A DNA stretch of 5,268 bases from Prolixibacteraceae bacterium (lineage in GTDB: Bacteria; Bacteroidota; Bacteroidia; Bacteroidales; Prolixibacteraceae). The translations under genes were made by a program, and so were the position numbers. The notes under the pieces were generated by a model. It did not search any database and was not told the origin of the DNA. It worked only from the letters and a program-made list of their open reading frames with translations. The stretch covers positions 1 through 5,268 of the forward strand of contig JAFGDX010000491.1 of NCBI GenBank assembly GCA_016931875.1, read 5' to 3'. This document shows positions 1-5,268 of this stretch, one piece after another. Position 1 is the stretch's first letter. Each line of letters opens with the position of its first letter.

Positions 1-190
1 ATTGATCAACAGCAAAGCCGGGTATTCAGTTATTCCCGAAAATGCAAAGATTACGGAATTGCCTTTTCTTTTGAAAAAAGATGAAAAATACGGGGGGCTG
101 AAACCTTTCAGAACCTATAACGGTTATTCATACGAGGGTGGTTTTAGCGACCATTTGCCCATTCAGGTTCAACTCAACTTACAAAATTAA
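1..190 (+). CDS. Endonuclease/exonuclease/phosphatase family protein, C-terminal fragment
   Basis: This is the 3' end of a gene that begins outside the window. The frame opens at base 2 and the TTG there is an internal Leu codon, not a believable start. The visible 62 residues end in G-G-F-S-D-H-L-P-I (about residues 46-54 of the fragment). This is the closing Ser-Asp-His motif of the EEP (DNase I-like) fold, whose His is catalytic and whose Asp orients it; a final beta strand follows. The preceding K-P-F-R-T-Y stretch and G-G-F resemble what I recall of the C-terminus of Bacteroidota proteins annotated as EEP family. Members cleave phosphodiester bonds in nucleic acids or phospholipids, or phosphomonoesters in nucleotides or inositol phosphates. 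Substrate and location cannot be decided without the N-terminus. The gene converges on cca, and the two stop codons overlap. Confidence 0.8.
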   Translation, partial: LINSKAGYSVIPENAKITELPFLLKKDEKYGGLKPFRTYNGYSYEGGFSDHLPIQVQLNLQN

Positions 191-1596
191 TTTTTCTTTT
201 TCAGCCCCAATTCGCCGGCTTTTTTTAACATGTATGAATAAGCTTCCTCGTAGTTGTTATGAATTTCGCCTTCCAGAATGGCTTCCTTAATGGCATCTTT
301 TATTTTACCAACCTCCCTGCAGGGCGATAAACCAAATGTTTCCATTATTAATTCACCCGAAACGGGTGGCTGGAAATTCCGGATGGCATCCTTCTCTTCA
401 ATTTCCCTTAATTTTTGCCGTACCATTTTGAAATTATCGAGATAGCGTTTTACTTTGGCCGGGTTTTTCGAGGTAATATCTGCCTCGCAGAGTGTCATTA
501 AATCATCAATATCATCGCCGGCTTCAAAAAGCAAACGTCGCACAGCCGAGTCGGTAACTTCGCTTTCAGAGAGCACAATCGGGCGCATGTGCAAATGAAC
601 CATTTTCTGAACAAATTTCATTTTTTCATTCAACGGCAGTTTCATTCTCCGGAATATTTTGGGAATCATTTTTACACCTATAAAATTGTGTGCATGAAAA
701 GTCCAGCCCTGGCCATCAACAAATTTTTTGGTAGCCGGTTTGGCAATGTCATGCAACAGTGCCGACCAGCGCAGCCATAAATTATCGGTGTTGGGTGCAA
801 TGCGGTCGAGCACTTCGATGGTATGGTAAAAATTATCTTTATGCGCGATTCCGTTAACCGTTTCAATACCTTTCATTTTATCCAGTTCAGGAAAAATAAT
901 TTCCAGCAAACCGGTTTCCTCAAGCAGTTTAAAGCCTACGGAAGGTTTTTCTGCAAGAATAATCTTATTCAGTTCATCAATAATCCGTTCGGGTGAAACG
1001 ATTTTTATCCGCTCCTTGTTTGTGGCAATGGCCTGTAGCGTTTTTGTTTCTATTTCAAACCGCAATTGGGTGGAAAAACGAATGGCACGCATCATTCGCA
1101 GCGGATCGTCGGAAAAAGTGACTGAAGGATCAAGCGGAGTGCGGATTATCTTGTTTTTAAGGTCTTCCATACCATGAAACGGATCGATTAGTTCACCAAA
1201 GTTGACGGAGTTTAATCCCAGTGCCAGTGCATTAATGGTGAAATCGCGACGGTTCTGATCATCTTCCAGGCTGCCGTTTTCAACCACGGGTTTTCTTGAA
1301 TTTCTTTGGTATGATTCTTTTCGGGCCCCAACAAATTCAATTTCCAGGTTTTTGTATTTTAACATGGCTGTGCCAAAATTCTTAAAAACAGTCACAGCAG
1401 GTTTTGGATGCAGGTTTTGAGCCACTTTTTTGGCCAAATCAATTCCGCTGCCTACCGTAACAATATCAATGTCTTTTGAATTTCGTTGCAAAAAAAGGTC
1501 GCGTACATAACCTCCAATTACATACGTTTCCTGCTGCATTTCATCGCTAGTTTTTGATATAATGTCAAATATTTTGAGTTTCAATCGTTTATTCAT
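187..1596 (-). CDS. cca: CCA-adding tRNA nucleotidyltransferase with HD domain
   Basis: This 469-residue class II nucleotidyltransferase is expected to build or repair the 3'-CCA end of tRNAs from CTP and ATP in the cytoplasm. Order of parts: the catalytic palm with G-G-Y-V-R-D (28-33) and metal-binding D42-x-D44; the motif R-R-D-F-T-I-N-A (116-123); the nucleotide-selecting motif D-D-P-L-R (163-167) followed by M-M-R-A-I-R-F; the neck motif S-P-E-R-I (201-205); then an HD phosphohydrolase-type domain with H258, H282-D283, H303 and H334. The catalytic and HD residues are present and nothing is truncated. Length fits the HD-bearing Bacteroidota form. The HD domain may give 2',3'-cyclic phosphodiesterase or phosphatase activity, as in the E. 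coli enzyme; that is by analogy. A poly(A) polymerase cannot be excluded by motifs alone, but if this is the genome's only such gene it must be the CCA enzyme. It is divergent from the thioredoxin gene, and its start follows AT-rich DNA with no Shine-Dalgarno sequence. Confidence 0.93.
   Translation of the reverse strand: MNKRLKLKIFDIISKTSDEMQQETYVIGGYVRDLFLQRNSKDIDIVTVGSGIDLAKKVAQNLHPKPAVTVFKNFGTAMLKYKNLEIEFVGARKESYQRNSRKPVVENGSLEDDQNRRDFTINALALGLNSVNFGELIDPFHGMEDLKNKIIRTPLDPSVTFSDDPLRMMRAIRFSTQLRFEIETKTLQAIATNKERIKIVSPERIIDELNKIILAEKPSVGFKLLEETGLLEIIFPELDKMKGIETVNGIAHKDNFYHTIEVLDRIAPNTDNLWLRWSALLHDIAKPATKKFVDGQGWTFHAHNFIGVKMIPKIFRRMKLPLNEKMKFVQKMVHLHMRPIVLSESEVTDSAVRRLLFEAGDDIDDLMTLCEADITSKNPAKVKRYLDNFKMVRQKLREIEEKDAIRNFQPPVSGELIMETFGLSPCREVGKIKDAIKEAILEGEIHNNYEEAYSYMLKKAGELGLKKKN
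203..226 (+). terminator. Weak candidate intrinsic terminator of the EEP gene
   Basis: A four-base-pair stem AGCC (203-206) / GGCT (217-220) with a 10-base loop is followed by an unbroken run of T (220-226), 13 bases past the EEP stop codon. It lies inside the 3' end of cca on the other strand. The stem is short, so it may not be functional. It is listed because no better terminator lies between the convergent genes. Confidence 0.3.
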
Positions 1597-1656
1597 TATT
1601 CTGACAAAATTTGTAAATTACACCTGTAATTGCTGCCACGTGTTAAAAAATTGTGA

Positions 1657-1664
1657 CAAAATTA
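1657..1664 (-). promoter_or_regulatory. Candidate -7 box for cca
   Basis: Read on the minus strand this is TAATTTTG, a full match to the Bacteroidota -7 consensus TAnnTTTG, about 60 bases before the cca start codon. No TTG lies at the expected distance upstream (minus-strand bases near 1682-1690), so the -33 half is missing. An 8-base AT-rich match can occur by chance here. Confidence 0.35.
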
Positions 1665-1695
1665 CAACTATTTCAATAAAACCGGAGTTTAATTT

Positions 1696-1724
1696 TTGTG
1701 TGTAAACAAATGGTATTATTTTTG
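1696..1724 (+). promoter_or_regulatory. Bacteroidota-type promoter of the thioredoxin gene
   Basis: TTG at 1696-1698 (part of a TTTTTG run) and TATTTTTG at 1717-1724 are separated by 18 bases. This matches the -33 TTG / -7 TAnnTTTG promoter read by the primary sigma factor of Bacteroidota. Transcription would start near 1730, giving a leader of about 45 bases before the ATG at 1776. Both elements and their spacing fit, so this is the best-supported promoter in the window. It has not been tested experimentally. Confidence 0.65.
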
Positions 1725-1736
1725 AATTAATATATG

Positions 1737-1760
1737 TAGATTATTAGATATTTAGATAAT
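1737..1760 (+). repeat. Three tandem octamers TAGATNNT in the thioredoxin leader
   Basis: Three adjacent 8-base units, TAGATTAT (1737-1744), TAGATATT (1745-1752) and TAGATAAT (1753-1760), share TAGAT at positions 1-5 and T at position 8. They lie just downstream of the predicted transcription start and 15 bases before the thioredoxin ATG. Function is unknown. They may be a binding site, an unstructured leader that helps initiation in the absence of a Shine-Dalgarno sequence, or simple AT-rich slippage. Confidence 0.5.
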
Positions 1761-1775
1761 TTAAAACTATAAATC

Positions 1776-2147
1776 ATGTTGGAACATTTAACAAAAGAAA
1801 CTTTCAAGGAAAAAGTATTTAACTGGGAAGTAAATAAAGAGTGGAAATATGAAGGTTCAAAGCCTTGTATGATAGATTTTTACGCCGACTGGTGTGGCCC
1901 GTGTAAAATGGTTGCCCCGGTATTGGAAGAATTGCAAAAAGAGTATGGCGACAGTATTGTTATTTATAAGGTAAATACTGAAGAACAGCAGGAATTAGCC
2001 GGAATGTTTGGTATTCAAAGTATTCCGTCGTTGTTGTTTGTGCCTCAGGAAGGCCAGCCACAAATGGCAATGGGTGCGCTTCCAAAGCCAACTTTTGAAA
2101 AGGCAATTGCCGATGTATTAAAAGTTGAAAAACCGGCAGCCAATTAA
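1776..2147 (+). CDS. Thioredoxin, cytoplasmic
   Basis: This single-domain thioredoxin of 123 residues reduces protein disulfides and would be recharged by thioredoxin reductase. The active site is W-C-G-P-C-K (39-44, redox cysteines C40 and C43). The buried Asp that acts in proton transfer in E. coli Trx corresponds to D34 in I-D-F-Y-A-D. The cis-proline opposite the active site is P84 in S-I-P-S. There is no signal peptide or membrane segment, so it should act in the cytoplasm. It has about 15 more N-terminal residues than E. coli Trx, an extra cysteine at 31, and a late G-A-L-P-K motif (100-104) that I associate with Bacteroidota thioredoxins. The ATG start follows an AT-rich leader without a Shine-Dalgarno sequence. 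The gene is monocistronic: divergent from cca and convergent with murF, whose stop overlaps its own. Which paralogue this is cannot be told here, so no symbol is given. Confidence 0.93.
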   Translation: MLEHLTKETFKEKVFNWEVNKEWKYEGSKPCMIDFYADWCGPCKMVAPVLEELQKEYGDSIVIYKVNTEEQQELAGMFGIQSIPSLLFVPQEGQPQMAMGALPKPTFEKAIADVLKVEKPAAN

Positions 2148-3442
2148 AAACAAATTAAAGTTTTTTCAAGCTGAATACCACGGGAACCTTTAATAAGAAT
2201 GTTTCCTTTTTTAATCGGGTTTTCGGTTAAATAATCACAAAGCTGGCGAACATCGGCAAAAGTAATTCTGTTGAAACTTTTTGCCACCGCAGAAAATGTT
2301 TTTCCTACAAGAAAAACATTTTTTTTTGGCAAATGGTGAATGGCTTCCAAAATATTCCGGTGTTCCTGTACGGAATAAGAGCCCAGTTCGAGCATATCAC
2401 CAAGAATTAGATAGTTGTTTTCAAGGTCTGAATTTGAATTCAGGAAACTTTGAATGGATGCCTGCATGCTTGTTGGGTTTGCATTGTAGGCATCCATTAT
2501 GAGTTTTATGTCTCCTTTGTCAATCAACTGTGAGCGGATATTTGACGGTTGATAATTTTTTATGGCCTGCTGAATTTTTAGAGGGTCAACCTGAAAATAA
2601 TTCCCGATACAGGCGGCTGCAAGTACATTTTCAAAATTAAAATCCCCAATCAGATTTGTATTCAGGTATAAAACACCTTTTGGGAAAATGGCTTTAATGT
2701 GTAAAAACGGAGGAGACTTTACTAATTCGCCGTTAAAATTTTGGTTTTGGGTTCCAAAAGTAACTTTGTTTTTTATGCCGGCAGCCAGTTCGGTTAAAAC
2801 CGGGTTTTCACCGTTCAGAAAAAGGGTGCCATTTTTATTTTTGATGTGTTTATAAAGTTCGGCTTTGGTATTTTTTACTCCTTCAAACGAACCAAATCCT
2901 TCCAGATGTGCCTTCCCGATGTTGGTAATTATTCCGTAATCAGGATCGGCAATGTTGCAAAGCTCAGCAATTTCTCCCTGGTGATTGGCACCCATTTCAA
3001 CAATGCCAAACTCGGTTGCGCTGTTCATTGAAAGCAATGTAAGGGGAACGCCAATGTGGTTGTTCAGATTTCCCTGTGTGAAACTTATTTGGAATTTTTG
3101 TGAAAGAACTGCGGCTATCAGTTCCTTGGTGGTTGTTTTTCCGTTGGTTCCAGTAATTCCTAAAATGGGTATTCCGAGTTTTTGCCTGTGCAGGCGCGCC
3201 ATATTCTGTAGTGATTTCAAAACATTTTCAACTAAGATCGTTTTGTTGGAGGTTTTGTATTTCTCCTCATCGATTATGGCATATGCGGCCCCTTTTTTTA
3301 CTGCTTCCTCAGCGTATTTATTTCCGTTGAAATTTTCTCCTTTCAGGGCAAAAAAAAGGCAACCCGGGGTTATTTTTCGGCTGTCGGTTGAAATGCCCGA
3401 CGACTTTATAAAACAGGTGTAGATTTCTTCAGTTGTTGTCAT
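2144..3442 (-). CDS. murF: UDP-N-acetylmuramoyl-tripeptide--D-alanyl-D-alanine ligase
   Basis: MurF joins D-Ala-D-Ala to UDP-MurNAc-tripeptide using ATP, the last cytoplasmic step of peptidoglycan precursor synthesis. The 432-residue protein has the three Mur-ligase domains in order. The N-terminal substrate-binding domain has S-T-D-S-R-K (18-23). The central ATPase has a P-loop G-I-T-G-T-N-G-K-T-T-T (95-105), N-L-N-N-H-I-G (125-131), E-M-G-A-N-H (149-154), A-H-L-E (178-181) and the probably carbamylated K193. The C-terminal domain has D-A-Y-N-A-N-P (317-323), L-G-D-M-L-E-L-G (347-354) and K-G-S-R-G (418-422). It is complete, with usual family length. The start is chosen because S-T-D-S-R-K then lies at the normal distance from the N-terminus. 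It stands apart from the dcw cluster, next to gldJ. A strong terminator ends 14 bases upstream of the start codon, so murF probably needs its own promoter. Confidence 0.96.
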   Translation of the reverse strand: MTTTEEIYTCFIKSSGISTDSRKITPGCLFFALKGENFNGNKYAEEAVKKGAAYAIIDEEKYKTSNKTILVENVLKSLQNMARLHRQKLGIPILGITGTNGKTTTKELIAAVLSQKFQISFTQGNLNNHIGVPLTLLSMNSATEFGIVEMGANHQGEIAELCNIADPDYGIITNIGKAHLEGFGSFEGVKNTKAELYKHIKNKNGTLFLNGENPVLTELAAGIKNKVTFGTQNQNFNGELVKSPPFLHIKAIFPKGVLYLNTNLIGDFNFENVLAAACIGNYFQVDPLKIQQAIKNYQPSNIRSQLIDKGDIKLIMDAYNANPTSMQASIQSFLNSNSDLENNYLILGDMLELGSYSVQEHRNILEAIHHLPKKNVFLVGKTFSAVAKSFNRITFADVRQLCDYLTENPIKKGNILIKGSRGIQLEKTLICF

Positions 3443-3448
3443 AGCTCA

Positions 3449-3456
3449 CAAAAATA
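3449..3456 (-). promoter_or_regulatory. Candidate -7 box immediately before murF
   Basis: On the minus strand this reads TATTTTTG, a full match to TAnnTTTG, ending six bases before the murF ATG. Transcription starting about six bases further on would begin at or next to the start codon, giving a leaderless message. The box lies in the U-tract of the gldJ terminator, and no TTG is found at the -33 distance. It may therefore be a chance product of a T-rich run. Confidence 0.35.
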
Positions 3457-3491
3457 AAAAACCTTTCATCAAATCCGGATGAAAGGTTTTT
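3457..3491 (-). terminator. Strong intrinsic terminator of gldJ
   Basis: A perfect 14-base-pair hairpin (arms 3457-3470 and 3478-3491, 7-base loop) lies 25 bases past the gldJ stop codon. On the minus strand it ends in TTTTTT, then A, then TTTTT, a classic rho-independent signal. Because the stem itself carries A and T runs at its base, it may also stop plus-strand transcription, although no plus-strand gene ends nearby. It separates gldJ from murF. Confidence 0.92.
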
Positions 3492-3516
3492 ACTATACAA
3501 TGTTATTTGTTACTAT

Positions 3517-4977
3517 TTAGAATCCTTCAGGGCTTCCAACGCGGGTCATTGCACAACGGAAACCCAGGTCTCTTTGTGCTTTGGTTTGTTCCAGGTATCT
3601 TCTTGTTCCGGGCACAAGCCAGTAAGGCCTGTCCTGCCATGAACCTCCTTTGTAAACACGAACTTCATCGGTAATCAATGATGAGAAAGCTCCCGGGCGT
3701 TCATCCTGAACATACATATCATCGGTTGACACGTCCTGCGCCGAATTCCAGTCATTATTTTCAATCAGCTGAGAATTTGCATCTCCGTCATTAAAGTTTC
3801 TGTAGTCGGCAATTGTATCTTTAATCAGTTCACCGTACTCGTTTCTCATAAGCGTGCCATCATCACCTCTTCGGTATTCCGTAATCACATTACCTCTGAA
3901 GGGCTGGAATTCTTCCATATCGAGCATGGAAAGCGGACGATACACATCGGCAACCCATTCATTTACATTTCCGGCCATACAGTAAAGTCCGTAATCATTC
4001 GGCTCGTAGGAAATTACAGGGGAGGCAATGTCGGCGTTGTCGTTCAATCCGCCAGCCATACCCATCATATCTCCACGTCCGCGAACAAAATTGGCCTTCA
4101 TCCTTCCTTTTCCATCTTTTGAAGCTTCCCGTAAATAGGTTCCGTTCCACGGGTACATGTTTCGTTCGGTAAGCAATTCACCTTCCACATTCCCGATAAG
4201 TCCGTAGGCAGCATATTCCCATTCGGCTTCAGTTGGCAACCGGTAACTGGGCAGCGCAATTCCGTCCTCCCATTTCAGCCTCCGTGTTGTACCGTCGGCA
4301 TTTGCAATGGGTTCTTCCCCGTCTGTTCCCTGGTATAAACCGGCAAGATAGGTGTCGGTTGTAAATACATTCTGCCCGCTTTGGGTATTGTCATGCTGAA
4401 TAATTCCCTTCTCAACAAGGATTTGTTCATTCACCCTGTCGGTACGCCATGCACAGTATGCTTCGGCCTGCTCCCAGGTTACCCCAACCACCGGGTAATC
4501 GCTGTATGCCGGATGCCGGAAATAGTTGTTTACATAGGGTTCATTGTAGGCAAGTTCGCTTCTCCAAACCATTGTATCGGGAATTGCTGCCTGTATTTTT
4601 TCCCTGTCGCCCGGATAAACTCTGCTTAACCAGTGCGTGTATTCCCTGTAATCCTGGTTTGAAACTTCGGCTTCATCCATGTAGAAAGAAGCAACAGTAA
4701 CTCTTCTGGGGTAATTATCCCATTTGTACATTACATCCTGCTCCACTCTGCCCATGGTGAATGTACCACCCTGAATAAAAACCAAACCGGGACCGGTTTC
4801 CTGTTCGTAGCCCGATTCATAGGGGATGTTACCGGTTTCATCTGAATTATACGCCCATCCTGTGGTGCGGGAAACCTCACTGCTTCCTTTGCCCCCAAAT
4901 AATCCACATCCTGACACGAATGCGGCTAAAAACACTACAATTAAAGTTTTTAGCTTCATTGATTTTATTTTTTTCAT
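3517..4977 (-). CDS. gldJ: GldJ-type gliding/type IX secretion lipoprotein (SUMF1/FGE fold)
   Basis: This outer-membrane lipoprotein of 486 residues begins with a positively charged N-terminus, a hydrophobic segment (about 11-20) and the lipobox V-S-G-C with lipidated C24. The residues after C24 (G-L-F-G-G-K) lack the acidic surface-export signal, so it probably faces the periplasm. The rest is one FGE-sulfatase/SUMF1 domain: G-G-T-F-T-M-G (70-76), F-Y-M-D-E-A-E-V-S-N (98-107), Y-R-L-P-T-E-A-E-W-E-Y-A (245-256), M-A-G-N-V-N-E-W (334-341), Y-K-G-G-S-W (442-447) and L-G-F-R-C-A (471-476). Long insertions (about 190-235 and 345-435) and motifs such as R-H-P-A-Y (154-158) fit GldJ better than GldK. 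The copper-binding cysteine pair of true formylglycine-generating enzymes is absent, so the role is structural. In Flavobacterium, GldJ is needed for gliding and for stability of GldK, part of the secretion ring. Met7 is an equally possible start. The divergent neighbour is probably porU. Confidence 0.85.
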   Translation of the reverse strand: MKKIKSMKLKTLIVVFLAAFVSGCGLFGGKGSSEVSRTTGWAYNSDETGNIPYESGYEQETGPGLVFIQGGTFTMGRVEQDVMYKWDNYPRRVTVASFYMDEAEVSNQDYREYTHWLSRVYPGDREKIQAAIPDTMVWRSELAYNEPYVNNYFRHPAYSDYPVVGVTWEQAEAYCAWRTDRVNEQILVEKGIIQHDNTQSGQNVFTTDTYLAGLYQGTDGEEPIANADGTTRRLKWEDGIALPSYRLPTEAEWEYAAYGLIGNVEGELLTERNMYPWNGTYLREASKDGKGRMKANFVRGRGDMMGMAGGLNDNADIASPVISYEPNDYGLYCMAGNVNEWVADVYRPLSMLDMEEFQPFRGNVITEYRRGDDGTLMRNEYGELIKDTIADYRNFNDGDANSQLIENNDWNSAQDVSTDDMYVQDERPGAFSSLITDEVRVYKGGSWQDRPYWLVPGTRRYLEQTKAQRDLGFRCAMTRVGSPEGF

Positions 4978-4993
4978 TACATACTGATCGTCA

Positions 4994-5001
4994 CAAATAT
5001 A
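4994..5001 (-). promoter_or_regulatory. Candidate -7 box for gldJ
   Basis: The minus strand reads TATATTTG, matching TAnnTTTG, 16 bases before the gldJ ATG. It would give a leader of only about 10 bases. The expected -33 TTG is not visible at the right distance (the minus strand there reads CAATAAG), so the assignment rests on one half-site plus its position. Confidence 0.4.
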
Positions 5002-5021
5002 ACTATTTTGTATAATTCTTA

Positions 5022-5053
5022 TTGTTTTCGCTTTCTAATATTTTTTAGGTTTG
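5022..5053 (+). promoter_or_regulatory. Candidate promoter of the porU-like gene
   Basis: TTG at 5022-5024 and TAGGTTTG at 5046-5053 are 21 bases apart, matching the Bacteroidota -33/-7 pattern. Transcription would start near 5060, leaving a leader of roughly 110 bases before the ATG at 5172. It is divergent from gldJ, and the two candidate -7 boxes are about 45 bases apart in the same intergenic stretch. Confidence 0.5.
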
Positions 5054-5171
5054 CATCGGGAAGGTTTGGATTCCGGCCGGTTTTTGTAAAAAAACACAGG
5101 CAATGAATTCAATTTCAGCCTGCAATATTTATTTTTAAAGGGCGTTTAATTGTTATCAATCGTTACGTTGA

Positions 5172-5268
5172 ATGAAAAGATATTTACTTCTGCTGTTGGT
5201 TTTTATTTTTGGTTTTACTGCAAATGATTTGCAGAGCGAGTTTTTTGTTCTGAACTGGAACCGTTTGG
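5172..5268 (+). CDS. porU: N-terminus of a secreted protein, probably type IX sortase PorU
   Basis: Only the first 32 codons are in the window; the gene runs off the right edge. The ATG at 5172 follows directly after an in-frame TGA, so no longer ATG start is possible. The product begins M-K-R-Y, then a hydrophobic core of Leu, Val, Phe and Ile (residues 5-15), then T-A-N-D-L-Q-S: a standard Sec signal peptide with no lipobox cysteine. The mature start F-F-V-L-N-W-N-R resembles the short motif (V-L-N-W) that I recall near the N-terminus of PorU proteins. PorU is the surface cysteine protease that cuts off C-terminal sorting domains of type IX cargo and attaches them to anionic lipopolysaccharide. 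Its placement divergent from gldJ matches the gldJ/porU/porV neighbourhood I recall in Flavobacterium johnsoniae. The coding call is good. The name rests on 10 residues and context, so it is tentative. Confidence 0.6.
   Translation, partial: MKRYLLLLLVFIFGFTANDLQSEFFVLNWNRL

Noticed and set aside
589..866. Short open frames on both strands within cca
   Set aside because: They are contained in the catalytic and HD coding sequence of cca and show no protein-family signal or start context of their own.
1637..1642. CACGTG palindrome in the cca-thioredoxin intergenic region
   Set aside because: It is a single six-base palindrome without a longer symmetric context or a known Bacteroidota regulator, so it is not distinguishable from chance.
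2183..2212. Bulged stem GGAAC/GTTTCC followed by TTTTTT, as a terminator for thioredoxin
   Set aside because: The stem has only five pairs with a bulge and a 13-base loop, and it lies inside the murF coding sequence. It is too weak to call, although transcription from the thioredoxin gene must stop somewhere in this area.
2985..3422. Open frame of 145 codons on the plus strand, antisense to murF
   Set aside because: It lies wholly inside a complete, highly conserved murF. The product shows no recognisable motif and no promoter precedes it, so it is a shadow frame.
4381..4700. Two overlapping plus-strand frames of 82 and 83 codons antisense to gldJ
   Set aside because: Both lie inside gldJ, overlap each other in different frames, and have proline-, cysteine- and histidine-rich compositions typical of non-coding frames.
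3517..4977. Annotation as a formylglycine-generating sulfatase modifier or as an EgtB/ergothioneine enzyme
   Set aside because: The catalytic Cys pair of FGE and the separate DinB-like iron-binding domain of EgtB are absent. The lipobox and insertions fit GldJ.
1..5268. Search by eye for a new defence system, mobile element, CRISPR array, tRNA or attachment site
   Set aside because: Every long frame is a recognisable core gene. There are no spaced direct repeats, terminal inverted repeats, cloverleaf-like segments or marked composition shifts.

Overview
The window looks like a chromosomal core region of a Bacteroidota bacterium. Three things point there: a GldJ-type outer-membrane lipoprotein, promoter-like sequences of the Bacteroidota form (TTG about 20 bases upstream of TAnnTTTG) with no Shine-Dalgarno sequences, and AT-rich intergenic DNA. 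A marine or anaerobic lineage of the class Bacteroidia (Marinilabiliales-like) is plausible, but this is inference from overall protein character and is not proven here.

Layout, left to right. The 3' end of an endonuclease/exonuclease/phosphatase-family gene (+, to 190) converges on cca, the CCA-adding tRNA nucleotidyltransferase with an HD domain (-, 1596-187). A 179-bp divergent promoter region separates cca from a small cytoplasmic thioredoxin gene (+, 1776-2147). That gene converges on murF (-, 3442-2144), the last cytoplasmic ligase of peptidoglycan precursor synthesis. A very strong intrinsic terminator (3457-3491) separates murF from gldJ (-, 4977-3517), an SUMF1/FGE-fold lipoprotein of the type IX secretion and gliding machinery. 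After a 194-bp divergent region, the right edge carries the first 32 codons of a secreted protein (+, from 5172), most likely PorU, the type IX secretion sortase.

Functionally, the left two thirds are unconnected housekeeping genes: tRNA maturation, redox and cell wall. The right third is envelope and secretion. GldJ belongs to the periplasmic ring/lipoprotein part of the type IX apparatus, and PorU removes the C-terminal sorting signals of its cargo at the surface. A gldJ/porU neighbourhood is known from flavobacteria, so this looks like a conserved locus and not an island. I see no mobile element, CRISPR array, tRNA or rRNA gene, and no clearly new system. The points worth a second look are small-scale: both convergent gene pairs overlap in the same TTAA, a promoter-like box sits in the U-tract of the gldJ terminator just before murF, and a three-copy octamer repeat lies in the thioredoxin leader.
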